Shown piece after piece: positions 51,047 to 59,368 of a stretch of DNA of 64,000 nt (the stretch's first letter is position 1; each line of letters begins with the position of its first letter). The position numbers were made by a program, and so were the translations under genes. The notes under the pieces were generated by a model. It made no database searches. It saw only the letters and a list, made by a program, of their open reading frames with translations, and was not told the origin of the DNA. This stretch comes from Sulfobacillus thermosulfidooxidans DSM 9293 (GTDB taxonomy: Bacteria; Bacillota; Sulfobacillia; Sulfobacillales; Sulfobacillaceae): NCBI RefSeq assembly GCF_900176145.1, contig NZ_FWWY01000001.1, positions 3,267,011 through 3,331,010 of the forward strand. Reading direction: 5' to 3'.

Positions 51047-51553
51047 TCAGTTTTTAGGCCAATAGTGGTAGAAATACTCCCAACCTGTCCACATCGTTAA
51101 AATAATAGCCACAGCCCACAATCCATCAGCAACCCATCCACTTAATACAGCGGAAGCGCCGAGCGCAAATAATTGACTGGTAGTTTTCCACTTTGCGGGA
51201 TAGCTCGCCGTCATCGTGGTACCTGCAGGTAACACAGATCGCAAGCCGGTGATGGCTAATTCACGCAATAACACAATGAAAAGAAGCCAGGCGGAAAGCC
51301 GGCCCGTCGCAATTAATGCTAAGCCGGCTCCAAGAACAAGAATCTTGTCGGCCAGAGGATCCAAATAGGACCCTACTCGCGTCGTATGCGTAAGATGCCG
51401 GGCGAGTTTTCCGTCAATAAAATCCGTCAATCCCGCCACAATAAAAATGATTAAGCCAATCCAATGCCACGCGGCCGATGGCTGAAGCCAGAAGGCAATC
51501 ACCACCGGAGTTAAAAGCACTCGCGATAACGTCACATAATCGGCGACGTTCAC
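51047..51553 (-). CDS. pgsA: CDP-diacylglycerol--glycerol-3-phosphate 3-phosphatidyltransferase
   Basis: A 168-residue integral membrane enzyme making phosphatidylglycerol phosphate. The CDP-alcohol phosphotransferase motif is complete: DFIDGKLARHLTHTTRVGSYLDPLADK (pattern DG-AR-G-D-D). Four to five membrane helices are predicted. GTG 51553 overlaps the rimO stop by 4 bases and has CGGAGG upstream, so it is co-translated with rimO. The order rimO-pgsA-cinA-recA follows the common Firmicute arrangement. Confidence 0.94.
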   Translation of the reverse strand: MNVADYVTLSRVLLTPVVIAFWLQPSAAWHWIGLIIFIVAGLTDFIDGKLARHLTHTTRVGSYLDPLADKILVLGAGLALIATGRLSAWLLFIVLLRELAITGLRSVLPAGTTMTASYPAKWKTTSQLFALGASAVLSGWVADGLWAVAIILTMWTGWEYFYHYWPKN

Positions 51554-52866
51554 ATCAAAGCCTCCGCTGTCAAGTCATATTCGCGCGTTCCAGAAATTCG
51601 AACCGGAATGACCTGTCCAGGAGCATACCGTCCCTTAACATAGGTCACGCCGTCGATGCCTGGAGCATCCATGACCCCTCGTCCCACGCTCACGGTATCA
51701 CCCATTTCTTCAATCAATAAGGGAACGACGCGACCGATATGACGGCCCCGCACTGATCCCACTAATTTTCTTTGCACCAACATGGCTTCGCGGCGCCGAC
51801 GTTGTTTGACCGATTCTGGAACCGGATCCCCCAGTTTTTCGGCCCGAGTTCCTTCTTCATGCGAATACGTAAAGACCCCCACGTGATCGAATTGCATAGT
51901 CTGAATAAATTCTAACAACGTCTCAAAATGTTCGTCGGTCTCACCAGGAAACCCCACAATAAATGTCGTGCGGAGCGTAATGTCCGGTATTGCGTCACGA
52001 ATCATATTAATAACGCGCTCTGTCTTGTCCCGGCGAAATGGTCGACCCATTTTTTGAAGTAAATCGGGATGCGCATGTTGAAGGGGCATGTCAAGATAAG
52101 GAGCTACCACAGGCAAATCTCTCATCGCGTGCACTAATTGCGGAGTAATTTGTGTGGGATAGCTGTACATAATACGCACAAAGACCAAATCAGGAATTTC
52201 CTGCAAAGCGTATAACAACCGGGGAAGCTCGGGATGTCCATATAAATCATGGCCCCAAATGGTAGAGTCTTGAGCAACCAAGATTAATTCACGGACTCCT
52301 GATGCTACGAGTTGTCGTGCTTCGCCAATGATGTCTTGAAGAGGTCGACTCCGGTAGCCTCCACGCATTTGAGGAATAGCACAAAAACTACAGCTGTGAT
52401 CGCATCCTTCGGCAATTTTTAAGTAAGCTGTGTAATGGGGAGTGGTGAGTTTGCGGGACGTCTTGACGCCACTCACCGGCATTTCTCCCCAAAAATGGGG
52501 TCGTGTACCGTGCAATGCCCCTTCCACCGCTTCCACGATCCGGTGGAACTCACCGGTGCCGACCATGGCATCGACCTCCGGCAAATCGTCCCACAGGGTT
52601 TGTTGGTATCGCTGGGAAAGGCATCCCGCCATGACGAGTGCTTTAAGTTGTCCCTTTTCGCGATATTGATTCATTTCTAATATGGTATCGATAGATTCTT
52701 GTTTAGCGGAATTAATAAATCCGCAGGTATTGACAATTAACACATCGGCTTCCGTGGCTTCAGGAGTTAATTGATAACCAGCTTCTTCTAATAGTCCGAG
52801 CATCACTTCGGAATCTACTCGGTTCTTGGGACAGCCTAATGAAACCATCCCAACTTTCGTCGTCAC
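51550..52866 (-). CDS. rimO: Ribosomal protein S12 methylthiotransferase
   Basis: Radical SAM enzyme of 438 aa that adds a methylthio group to an Asp of ribosomal protein S12. The N-terminal UPF0004 domain holds SLGCPKNRVDSE and VNTCGFI with cluster cysteines. The radical SAM motif is CDHSCSFC, followed by GEARQLVASGVRELILVAQD, typical of RimO rather than MiaB. A C-terminal TRAM domain ends the protein. GTG 52866 with GAGGTGAT upstream is chosen over the open frame to 52920, which lacks a ribosome binding site. Confidence 0.93.
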   Translation of the reverse strand: MTTKVGMVSLGCPKNRVDSEVMLGLLEEAGYQLTPEATEADVLIVNTCGFINSAKQESIDTILEMNQYREKGQLKALVMAGCLSQRYQQTLWDDLPEVDAMVGTGEFHRIVEAVEGALHGTRPHFWGEMPVSGVKTSRKLTTPHYTAYLKIAEGCDHSCSFCAIPQMRGGYRSRPLQDIIGEARQLVASGVRELILVAQDSTIWGHDLYGHPELPRLLYALQEIPDLVFVRIMYSYPTQITPQLVHAMRDLPVVAPYLDMPLQHAHPDLLQKMGRPFRRDKTERVINMIRDAIPDITLRTTFIVGFPGETDEHFETLLEFIQTMQFDHVGVFTYSHEEGTRAEKLGDPVPESVKQRRRREAMLVQRKLVGSVRGRHIGRVVPLLIEEMGDTVSVGRGVMDAPGIDGVTYVKGRYAPGQVIPVRISGTREYDLTAEALM

Positions 52867-53022
52867 GACAATCACCTCGCACGTATCATAGCGTAGCCAC
52901 GCGGGAAAATAAAGAGGCAAACTCTTGTGGACGTTCTATTTGCAAAGTTTGCCAACTATGATGCTACTATGCAGGACATTGCGATCGTTCTCCCTGCTAT
53001 GAGCATGAAGGAGGTTTTTATT

Positions 53023-53787
53023 GTGCGCATTGTCACAGTTAGTCGCAAGGTGCTGCGTTACGTGATTGTTGCCGTGATTATGGCTACGGTGATGAGCGTC
53101 GGATTATGGGCCACCGATCACGACATGACGACGTCAGCACACGCTGCCACATTACCCGCCCAAGACCGGTACTCGCTGCGAGATGTTGAAACCAACCAAA
53201 AAGTCGCCGCTTTGACATTCGACATCTCATGGGGAACCGTCATGCCTCCCAAAGTTCTTGCGATTTTAAAAACCGATCACGTCCCTGCCACTATTTTTGT
53301 CTCCGGTCCCTGGGCCAAACAACATCCAGATATTGTCAAAGCCTATGCTCAGGCTGGCATCGAAGTCGAATCGCATGGTTGGGCACATGTCAATTATTCG
53401 GGACTATCCAACCAAGGCATTGTCGATAACCTGATGAAAACAGATCAGGTTATCCAACAAATCACTGGGCAAAAACCGAGTTTTGTTCGACCGCCGAATG
53501 GCGATTTCAATAGTCGCTCCATTTTAGCAGCGCGATCTGTCGGCTATACCACGGTCACATGGGGAACGGACTCGCTTGATTGGATGAATCCAGGCGTTGC
53601 CACCATTATTCGACGCGTGACCACCCGCATTCACCCCGGCGATATTATCCTGATGCATGCTTCAGACACATGCAAACAAACCGATATAGCCCTTCCCACA
53701 ATCTTGCAATCATTACGTGAAAAGGGCTATAAGTTGGTTACGCTTAAACAATTATTGACCTATGGCAAACCTATTTACCGCGGCTAA
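53023..53787 (+). CDS. Polysaccharide deacetylase (PdaB-like)
   Basis: A 254-residue exported protein with an N-terminal membrane helix or signal (about residues 12-29) and a NodB-homology domain. Motif 1 is LTFDISWGT, lacking the second Asp of TFDDG, as in the sporulation protein PdaB. Motif 2 is SHGWAHV (metal His pair), motif 3 RPPNGDFN, followed by WGTDSLDW and LMHASDT. Expected to deacetylate peptidoglycan sugars in spore cortex or wall. GTG 53023 follows AAGGAGG; an open frame from 52927 has none. Convergent with, and overlapping by 17 bases, the next carboxypeptidase gene. Confidence 0.87.
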   Translation: MRIVTVSRKVLRYVIVAVIMATVMSVGLWATDHDMTTSAHAATLPAQDRYSLRDVETNQKVAALTFDISWGTVMPPKVLAILKTDHVPATIFVSGPWAKQHPDIVKAYAQAGIEVESHGWAHVNYSGLSNQGIVDNLMKTDQVIQQITGQKPSFVRPPNGDFNSRSILAARSVGYTTVTWGTDSLDWMNPGVATIIRRVTTRIHPGDIILMHASDTCKQTDIALPTILQSLREKGYKLVTLKQLLTYGKPIYRG

Positions 53788-54940
53788 ACCGGGACCGGAG
53801 CCATTGCCAGAATGATTGATGCACCGTTTTCACGCCATCAGCCTCCATGGTTTCCAAACTTGCCACGTAAGCGGGTTGGCCGGTGGCAATCACCGAGACA
53901 AAACCCGCTGGTTGATGGCGTTTAACGGGTGCACTCAACAAAATCGGGCGAACATAGATCTCATAAGTTTCTTGATTCGGCAAAGACAGCCATAAGGGTT
54001 TTGTTACCTGCACTGGCACGGTAGGGGTTTGGCCTTTTTGCACGGGAATTCGTGCCACTTCTTCACCCGGCCGCATAATTTCAGTTGTCGACCAGTGTTC
54101 AAATCCCCACACCAATAAATTCTTGGCATCCGCATAACGATCCTGACTATGTAAAACCACAGCAATTAAATCTTGACCATTTCGTGTAGCGGACGCGACT
54201 AAGCATTTTCCGGCTGCGTCCGTTGTTCCGGTTTTGATGCCGGTAGCATCGGGAAATGTGTAGAGTAACTGGTTGGTATTGTGCAAGGTTCGTTTCGTTT
54301 TGTGACGCAGCTCCATGATATGGCCTTCCCGGGTGCCCACAATCTTGCGAAATACGGGAAGGGTCATAGCATATCGTGCAATCAACGCCAAATCGTAGGC
54401 GGTCGAAAAATGCCCGGGCTTCGTTAGGCCATTGGGATTCTCGAACTGGGTATTGAATGCGCCTAATTCTTGGGCTTTCATATTCATTTGAGCCACAAAT
54501 TTTGACACCGAACCAGCATCTGCTTCAGCTAAGGCTACCGAGGCATCATTGCCTGACCTCATTAATAGCCCATAAAGCAGGTCATAGACGGTATATTTTT
54601 GCCCCGGGGCAATGTGCAGTGCAGATCCCACGGTGTATGCCGCATTTTTGGATATCGTCACGGTCTTGGATAGATGACCATGTTCAATAACTAAAATAGC
54701 TGTCATCATTTTAGTCACACTAGCAGGATCCAGTTGTCGAAACGCATCTTTCTCATACATGATCGCCCCAGTACGAGCATCCATCAGAATGGCCCCACGC
54801 GCGGTGATATGCGGACCTTGTTGAGAAACGACATGAGACCGAGAAACGGACCTGGAAACCGAAGGTTTTGCGGAATGGTGATAAGCGGCTGGTGTTGTTG
54901 TCAACCCAACCGCTAAAAGTGTGGAAACTAAATTCAGCAT
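53771..54940 (-). CDS. D-Ala-D-Ala carboxypeptidase (S11)
   Basis: A DacF-type penicillin-binding protein of 389 aa with a signal peptide (about residues 1-19). All three active-site motifs are canonical: PASVTKMM (SxxK), RSGND (SxN) and GIKTGTTDAAG (KTG). A C-terminal beta domain follows, ending in an amphipathic basic helix (FWQWLRSRFSRGK) for membrane attachment. It trims pentapeptide stems. GAGGGAAG precedes ATG 54940. It is the better-conserved counterpart of the S11 enzyme at 36149-37387, which carries KIG. Confidence 0.92.
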   Translation of the reverse strand: MLNLVSTLLAVGLTTTPAAYHHSAKPSVSRSVSRSHVVSQQGPHITARGAILMDARTGAIMYEKDAFRQLDPASVTKMMTAILVIEHGHLSKTVTISKNAAYTVGSALHIAPGQKYTVYDLLYGLLMRSGNDASVALAEADAGSVSKFVAQMNMKAQELGAFNTQFENPNGLTKPGHFSTAYDLALIARYAMTLPVFRKIVGTREGHIMELRHKTKRTLHNTNQLLYTFPDATGIKTGTTDAAGKCLVASATRNGQDLIAVVLHSQDRYADAKNLLVWGFEHWSTTEIMRPGEEVARIPVQKGQTPTVPVQVTKPLWLSLPNQETYEIYVRPILLSAPVKRHQPAGFVSVIATGQPAYVASLETMEADGVKTVHQSFWQWLRSRFSRGK

Positions 54941-54998
54941 GCTCTTCCCTCACTGTCGGTTTTTCCTTATTGTGACCGACTTCATGAAAAGCATGCGA

Positions 54999-55892
54999 TT
55001 AGCCTTGGAAGGTCATATCGAGTACGTAGCTCGGACTTGGAAGCGGAACATTCTGTCCATCAACACTCACGTTCACCGCATGAGAACCCAAGATCACGCC
55101 GACCGACTGTGACCCACTAAATGTCACATGTTGTCCTCCATAATACAATTTACCTGGCTGGGGCACCCCATTCACGATGCCTTCGACCCAGCAATCATTG
55201 GTAAAGCTTAAACTGACAGAAATAGGTGTCTTACTGACAGTGTAATTCGCATAAAAAAGTTTCCCACTTTGGCTCGTGGTCTGAAGGCTAATATTCACCG
55301 AGCTGGCGCTTGTATTATGGTGTGATGCGGAAGTTGTCCGCTTTTTGGAATGATGCGTTGTCGAGGGCTCGACCGGTTTGGTGGCCACATGCGCATGAGT
55401 ATGATGGGAAGAATGCTGCAGCATAATAAGTCCCCCCACAAAGAGCACGGCCAATGCCGCTAACAACCACACCAAGATAGATGGGCTTGAATAATCGGGG
55501 GCTTCTCCCGGTTCGCGACTAAACCGGCGTTTGCGCGGAGGGGGTTCTGAACGCAATGAACGGCTCGTGCTATGCGTATATAATCCTGTTCTGGCCAAAG
55601 GCTCCATCGGCAAAATGGGAGGATGATCGATGGGCTGTCCAATTTGACGCCGACGTTCTTCCACCAGTGCGTCCCCATCGAGATCGACCAGTCGCCCATA
55701 ATTCTTTAAAAATCCTTGCCCATAAACTTCTCCAGGCAAATCATCCCACCGGTTTTGTTCCAAAGCGAGAATATATTCGCGACGGATATGCAAGGCTTCA
55801 CTGACTTGATCGATAGATAGACGCCGCCTTATGCGGGCCTGATTAAGAACTTGGCCAATGTTAATCGGTCCGTTATTGGCTGACGTATCCAA
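54999..55892 (-). CDS. RodZ-like helix-turn-helix membrane protein
   Basis: A 297-residue protein in the RodZ layout: N-terminal HTH_25 (INIGQVLNQARIRRRLSIDQVSEALHI, about residues 10-75), a basic linker, one membrane helix (about residues 140-160, ILVWLLAALAVLFVGGLIML), a Ser/His/Thr-rich linker, and a C-terminal DUF4115 domain (about 195-297, FTNDCWVEGIVNG). RodZ links MreB to the membrane and helps maintain cell shape. I prefer TTG 55892 (AGAAGGGAG upstream); ATG 55970 would add 26 residues but has no ribosome binding site. It follows asnS closely. Confidence 0.82.
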   Translation of the reverse strand: MDTSANNGPINIGQVLNQARIRRRLSIDQVSEALHIRREYILALEQNRWDDLPGEVYGQGFLKNYGRLVDLDGDALVEERRRQIGQPIDHPPILPMEPLARTGLYTHSTSRSLRSEPPPRKRRFSREPGEAPDYSSPSILVWLLAALAVLFVGGLIMLQHSSHHTHAHVATKPVEPSTTHHSKKRTTSASHHNTSASSVNISLQTTSQSGKLFYANYTVSKTPISVSLSFTNDCWVEGIVNGVPQPGKLYYGGQHVTFSGSQSVGVILGSHAVNVSVDGQNVPLPSPSYVLDMTFQG

Positions 55893-55979
55893 TGTGTTCT
55901 CTCCCTTCTTATTCCCGTTCCCGTTTTTTGAGAGGCTCGGTGACATAGGCCTTATGGTATACGTGTCCATTAAACGGCA

Positions 55980-57272
55980 TTAAGGCCACAAGCGATTAAG
56001 TGTTCGCGCAAAAGGAATTGTTTCACGAACATGATCCAACCCACAGATCCACGCCACAACCCGTTCAAGCCCCATCCCAAAACCACTATGGGGAACAGAA
56101 CCGTAACGTCTAAGGTCAATATACCAGCTATACACCGCGGGATCCAGGTGATGCTGACGGATTCGCTCCTCAAGAAGAGCTAAGTCATGAATCCGTTGGC
56201 TACCCCCAATGATTTCACCGTATCCTTCGGGTGCAAGCATATCCGCAGCCAGGGCTAACTCAGGATTTTGCGGATCAGGCTGCATATAAAAGGCCTTTAA
56301 TGACACCGGAAAATGGGTGACAAACACGGGGCGATCAAACATTTCCGCTAAAGCCGTTTCATGGGGAGCTCCCATGTCTTCTCCCCATTTGAGATCAAAT
56401 CCCACGGACCGTAAGCGCTCAAGCGCTTCATTATACGTAATACGCGGAAAAGGCGGTTTCACCTGTTGTAGGCGCGTAATATCACGCTCGATGGTCTGTA
56501 ATTCATTGTGCCGGGTTTCCAAAACATATTGCACGATGTAACTTACCAGTTGTTCTTGCCACATCAAATTCTCTTCGAATTCACAAAACGCCATTTCCGG
56601 CTCAACCATCCAAAATTCCATTAAATGCCTTCTGGTTTTTGATTTTTCTGCCCGAAAGGTCGGTCCAAAGGAATATACCCGACCTAAGGCCATGGCTAAG
56701 GCTTCCATGTAGAGCTGCCCGGACTGCGACAAATAGGCTCGGTCATCAAAATAATCAATGGGAAATAACGTCGTGCTGCCCTCTGCAGCGGCTGGAGTAA
56801 TCACGGGCGGATCAGCCACGATAAAACCATTGTCGTCTAAAAACTGGCGGGTAGCATGGATTATGGCTGCCCGAATACGCAAGATCGCGGCTTGCCGTGG
56901 ACTTCTAATCCACAGGTGACGATGATCCATCAAAAAGTCCACCCCATGCTCCTTAGGAGCTATCGGGTAATTATCACTAAGGCTAATGACCTTCAGTGAC
57001 TCCACTTCCAATTCGACTCCGATGGGAGCCCTTTTATCGGCATGAAGATGGCCACGAACCTGTACAGCGGTCTCTTGGCTCAATTCTGACCAATTGTTTA
57101 CTCCCTCTAACAGCGCGTCGGGGCTTTTCACCACACATTGAATCACCCCTGTACCATCTCGCACGACAATAAAATGAATCTTGCCAGAAGACCGGTAATG
57201 CGTCACCCAGCCTTCAATCGTGACGTCCTGCCCTACATAGTCTGCACTCGCATTGATGTAAACTTTGTTCAT
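55980..57272 (-). CDS. asnS: Asparaginyl-tRNA synthetase
   Basis: Class II synthetase of 430 aa. The N-terminal OB-fold anticodon-binding domain (about residues 1-105) is followed by the catalytic core, with motif 2 FRAEKSKTRRHLMEF and motif 3 GFGMGLERVVAWI. The C-terminus ETIPFARTLNRLWP resembles AsnRS rather than AspRS. ATG 57272 is six bases after the upstream dehydrogenase gene, with only AGGA near it, so translation probably depends on coupling. Confidence 0.9.
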   Translation of the reverse strand: MNKVYINASADYVGQDVTIEGWVTHYRSSGKIHFIVVRDGTGVIQCVVKSPDALLEGVNNWSELSQETAVQVRGHLHADKRAPIGVELEVESLKVISLSDNYPIAPKEHGVDFLMDHRHLWIRSPRQAAILRIRAAIIHATRQFLDDNGFIVADPPVITPAAAEGSTTLFPIDYFDDRAYLSQSGQLYMEALAMALGRVYSFGPTFRAEKSKTRRHLMEFWMVEPEMAFCEFEENLMWQEQLVSYIVQYVLETRHNELQTIERDITRLQQVKPPFPRITYNEALERLRSVGFDLKWGEDMGAPHETALAEMFDRPVFVTHFPVSLKAFYMQPDPQNPELALAADMLAPEGYGEIIGGSQRIHDLALLEERIRQHHLDPAVYSWYIDLRRYGSVPHSGFGMGLERVVAWICGLDHVRETIPFARTLNRLWP

Positions 57273-57277
57273 TCCTG

Positions 57278-58456
57278 TTAAAAGCCCCCATGCTCCATAT
57301 TGCGAAAGATAACAAGCCGCTGAATTTGATTGGTGCCTTCATATATTTGTGTGATTTTTGCATCGCGCATCATGCGTTCTACCGGATAATCCCGAATATA
57401 CCCATAACCACCTAATAATTGCACAGCATCCGTCGTCACCCGCATGGCCGTGTCCGAACACATCAATTTGGCCATGGCTGAATACCGCGTAACCTCTTTG
57501 CTAGCGTGACTCTCAAATCCCGCCGTTTCAATGATTTCCGCTGCGCGATACAACAATTGTCGGCTGGCTTCAATTTGGGTTTGCATATCCGCCACCATAA
57601 ATTGCAAGCCTTCAAATTGGCTCAAGCTTGTACCAAATTGCTGACGTTGATATAGGTAATCTAAGGCGACATCAAGAGCCCCTTGGGCGATCCCTAGCGC
57701 CTGCGCCGCGATGCCTGGCCGTGTGCGGTCCAACGTGCGCATGGCTATTTTAAAACCTTCGCCTTCGTCTCCCAAACGATTGCTGGCATCGACCAAGACG
57801 TTATCAAATAACAATTGTGCGGTTTGAGATCCCTTAATTCCCATTTTCTTTTCAATGCGCCCAACCATGACACCTGGCTGATCAAGTTCCACGATAAATG
57901 CTGAAATCCCGCGTGTCCCTTGGGACGGGTCTGTGGAAGCGAAAACGACCATCGTCTTAGCCAGTCCGCCATTGGTGATAAAGACTTTACTACCCGTTAG
58001 ACGATAATGATCGCCCTCACGAATGGCCCGTGTTTTGGTTCCTCCCGCATCTGACCCGGCTTCTGGTTCTGTTAACGCAAACGCAGAAAGTCGTTCGCCC
58101 CGCGCTATGGCCGGAAGATATCGGCGCTTTTGGTCTGTGTTGCCTGCAATAAGAATCGGCATTGCCCCCAGATGTTGTGCAGCAATGATGAGAGCGGATG
58201 TTGCACAGACGCGGGCGATTTCTTCCACGGCTATGCAAAATGTCAATAAATCGGCCCCACCCCCACCATATTCTTCCGGCATAGCCACGCCGAGTAATCC
58301 ATATTCTCGAAATAACTCGACGATGTCCCATGGAAATTCGCCCGATTCGTCGATCTCTTGAGCACGCGGTTTGACTTTATCTTCAGCCAGCCGTCTGACG
58401 GTTTCCCGAAATAGTTGCTGTTCGTCAGTTAATCCAACATGAGTAAGATTTGCCAC
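57278..58456 (-). CDS. Acyl-CoA dehydrogenase
   Basis: A 392-residue FAD enzyme of the short/branched-chain acyl-CoA dehydrogenase type. Features are MPEEYGGGGADLL, ALTEPEAGSDAGG and FITNGGLA (FAD), a conserved RQQFGTSLSQFEGLQF and the catalytic Glu in IYEGTNQIQRL. It is a paralogue of the enzyme at 17556-18695, placed upstream of asnS rather than with other beta-oxidation genes. GTG 58456 follows GGGGGAAG. Chain-length preference cannot be read from sequence. Confidence 0.92.
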   Translation of the reverse strand: MANLTHVGLTDEQQLFRETVRRLAEDKVKPRAQEIDESGEFPWDIVELFREYGLLGVAMPEEYGGGGADLLTFCIAVEEIARVCATSALIIAAQHLGAMPILIAGNTDQKRRYLPAIARGERLSAFALTEPEAGSDAGGTKTRAIREGDHYRLTGSKVFITNGGLAKTMVVFASTDPSQGTRGISAFIVELDQPGVMVGRIEKKMGIKGSQTAQLLFDNVLVDASNRLGDEGEGFKIAMRTLDRTRPGIAAQALGIAQGALDVALDYLYQRQQFGTSLSQFEGLQFMVADMQTQIEASRQLLYRAAEIIETAGFESHASKEVTRYSAMAKLMCSDTAMRVTTDAVQLLGGYGYIRDYPVERMMRDAKITQIYEGTNQIQRLVIFRNMEHGGF

Positions 58457-58629
58457 GGGTGCTTCCCCCTGTCCGCCAAATATTCCAGTTTATTTTAGCA
58501 TGTTTTCCATCTTGCCAGGAGCAACACCCCATTTTCTCAGGCTATCACCTCATTGCTTGGCGTTGGAGATGATCGGTTTCCAGTTCCCCGGTGTAAGAAT
58601 GTTTTCCATCATACGTGTTGGGATTTTCT

Positions 58630-58668
58630 TTGTGTGATTTCGCGAAATTCGGTAAAATAGACGGTAAA
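58630..58668 (+). promoter_or_regulatory. Promoter with a palindrome in its spacer
   Basis: TTGTGT (58630-58635) and TAAAAT (58653-58658) are 17 bases apart. The perfect palindrome ATTTCGCGAAAT (58637-58648) occupies the spacer, and a direct repeat CGGTAAA (58650-58656, 58662-58668) overlaps the -10. This is a strong candidate operator for the gene at 58733. Confidence 0.55.
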
Positions 58669-58732
58669 CCCGTAGTCATACGGAAAAATATTTGTGGCCA
58701 GTCCATTAGGTAGGTCTATAGGGGGTGGCGTC

Positions 58733-59356
58733 ATGCCTGCAAGCCGAGAAACAATCAGCATGCCGATTTTACCAATCAAAGGTATTCTCTTTCCGGGAGC
58801 CAAAACCCGGCTACGGATCCAGGATCCCGCGCACAAACTGATGGTGAACTACTGCATTCAACAAGACACCGCGCTATGTGTTTGTAAAGAACGAGTGAGT
58901 GATGATAGTCGGTCCAACGCACAAGAAATCGAACCATCGAACATCGGCACATCTGCGCGCATTTTGCAGGCCCAAGACGTCGAAGATGGTTCCATGGATC
59001 TCGAACTGACAGGTATTAGCCGCATTAGCCTCTTATCATACCGGCATGGCAATAAATATATGGTCGGTCAATTTAAATATCTTCCTGATTTAGACGATTC
59101 TGTGCCCACGTTGTTAATTGACGAAGCCATTGCATTAAGTTCGGAAATTTGGAGTTTTGTCACAACCGAAAGAACGCGTCCGCAATTGCCGACTGAACCT
59201 GAAGCGCTATCCTATTGGATCGCCGCCCATGTGCCGCTCACGGTCGAAGCGCAACAAGAATTGTTAGAATTGCGTACAACCCGGACGCGATTGGCGAAAG
59301 AGGTTTCGATTTTAAGGTCGCTCATGGATCATATGCGAACCGAACAAACCAGTTGA
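58733..59356 (+). CDS. Stand-alone LON substrate-binding domain protein
   Basis: A 207-residue protein similar to the N-terminal domain of Lon protease (PF02190). It has the opening LPILPIKGILFPGAKTRLRI-like pattern, a central beta domain with the CVCKERVSDD and GTSARILQAQDVEDGSMDLELTGISRI segments, and a helical C-terminal coiled part. No ATPase or protease domain follows. Such proteins are of uncertain function, possibly adaptors. The start is ATG 58733 behind GGGGGTGG; an open frame from 58694 lacks a ribosome binding site. It is preceded by a palindrome-bearing promoter. Confidence 0.75.
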   Translation: MPASRETISMPILPIKGILFPGAKTRLRIQDPAHKLMVNYCIQQDTALCVCKERVSDDSRSNAQEIEPSNIGTSARILQAQDVEDGSMDLELTGISRISLLSYRHGNKYMVGQFKYLPDLDDSVPTLLIDEAIALSSEIWSFVTTERTRPQLPTEPEALSYWIAAHVPLTVEAQQELLELRTTRTRLAKEVSILRSLMDHMRTEQTS

Positions 59357-59368
59357 TCACGATAATTT

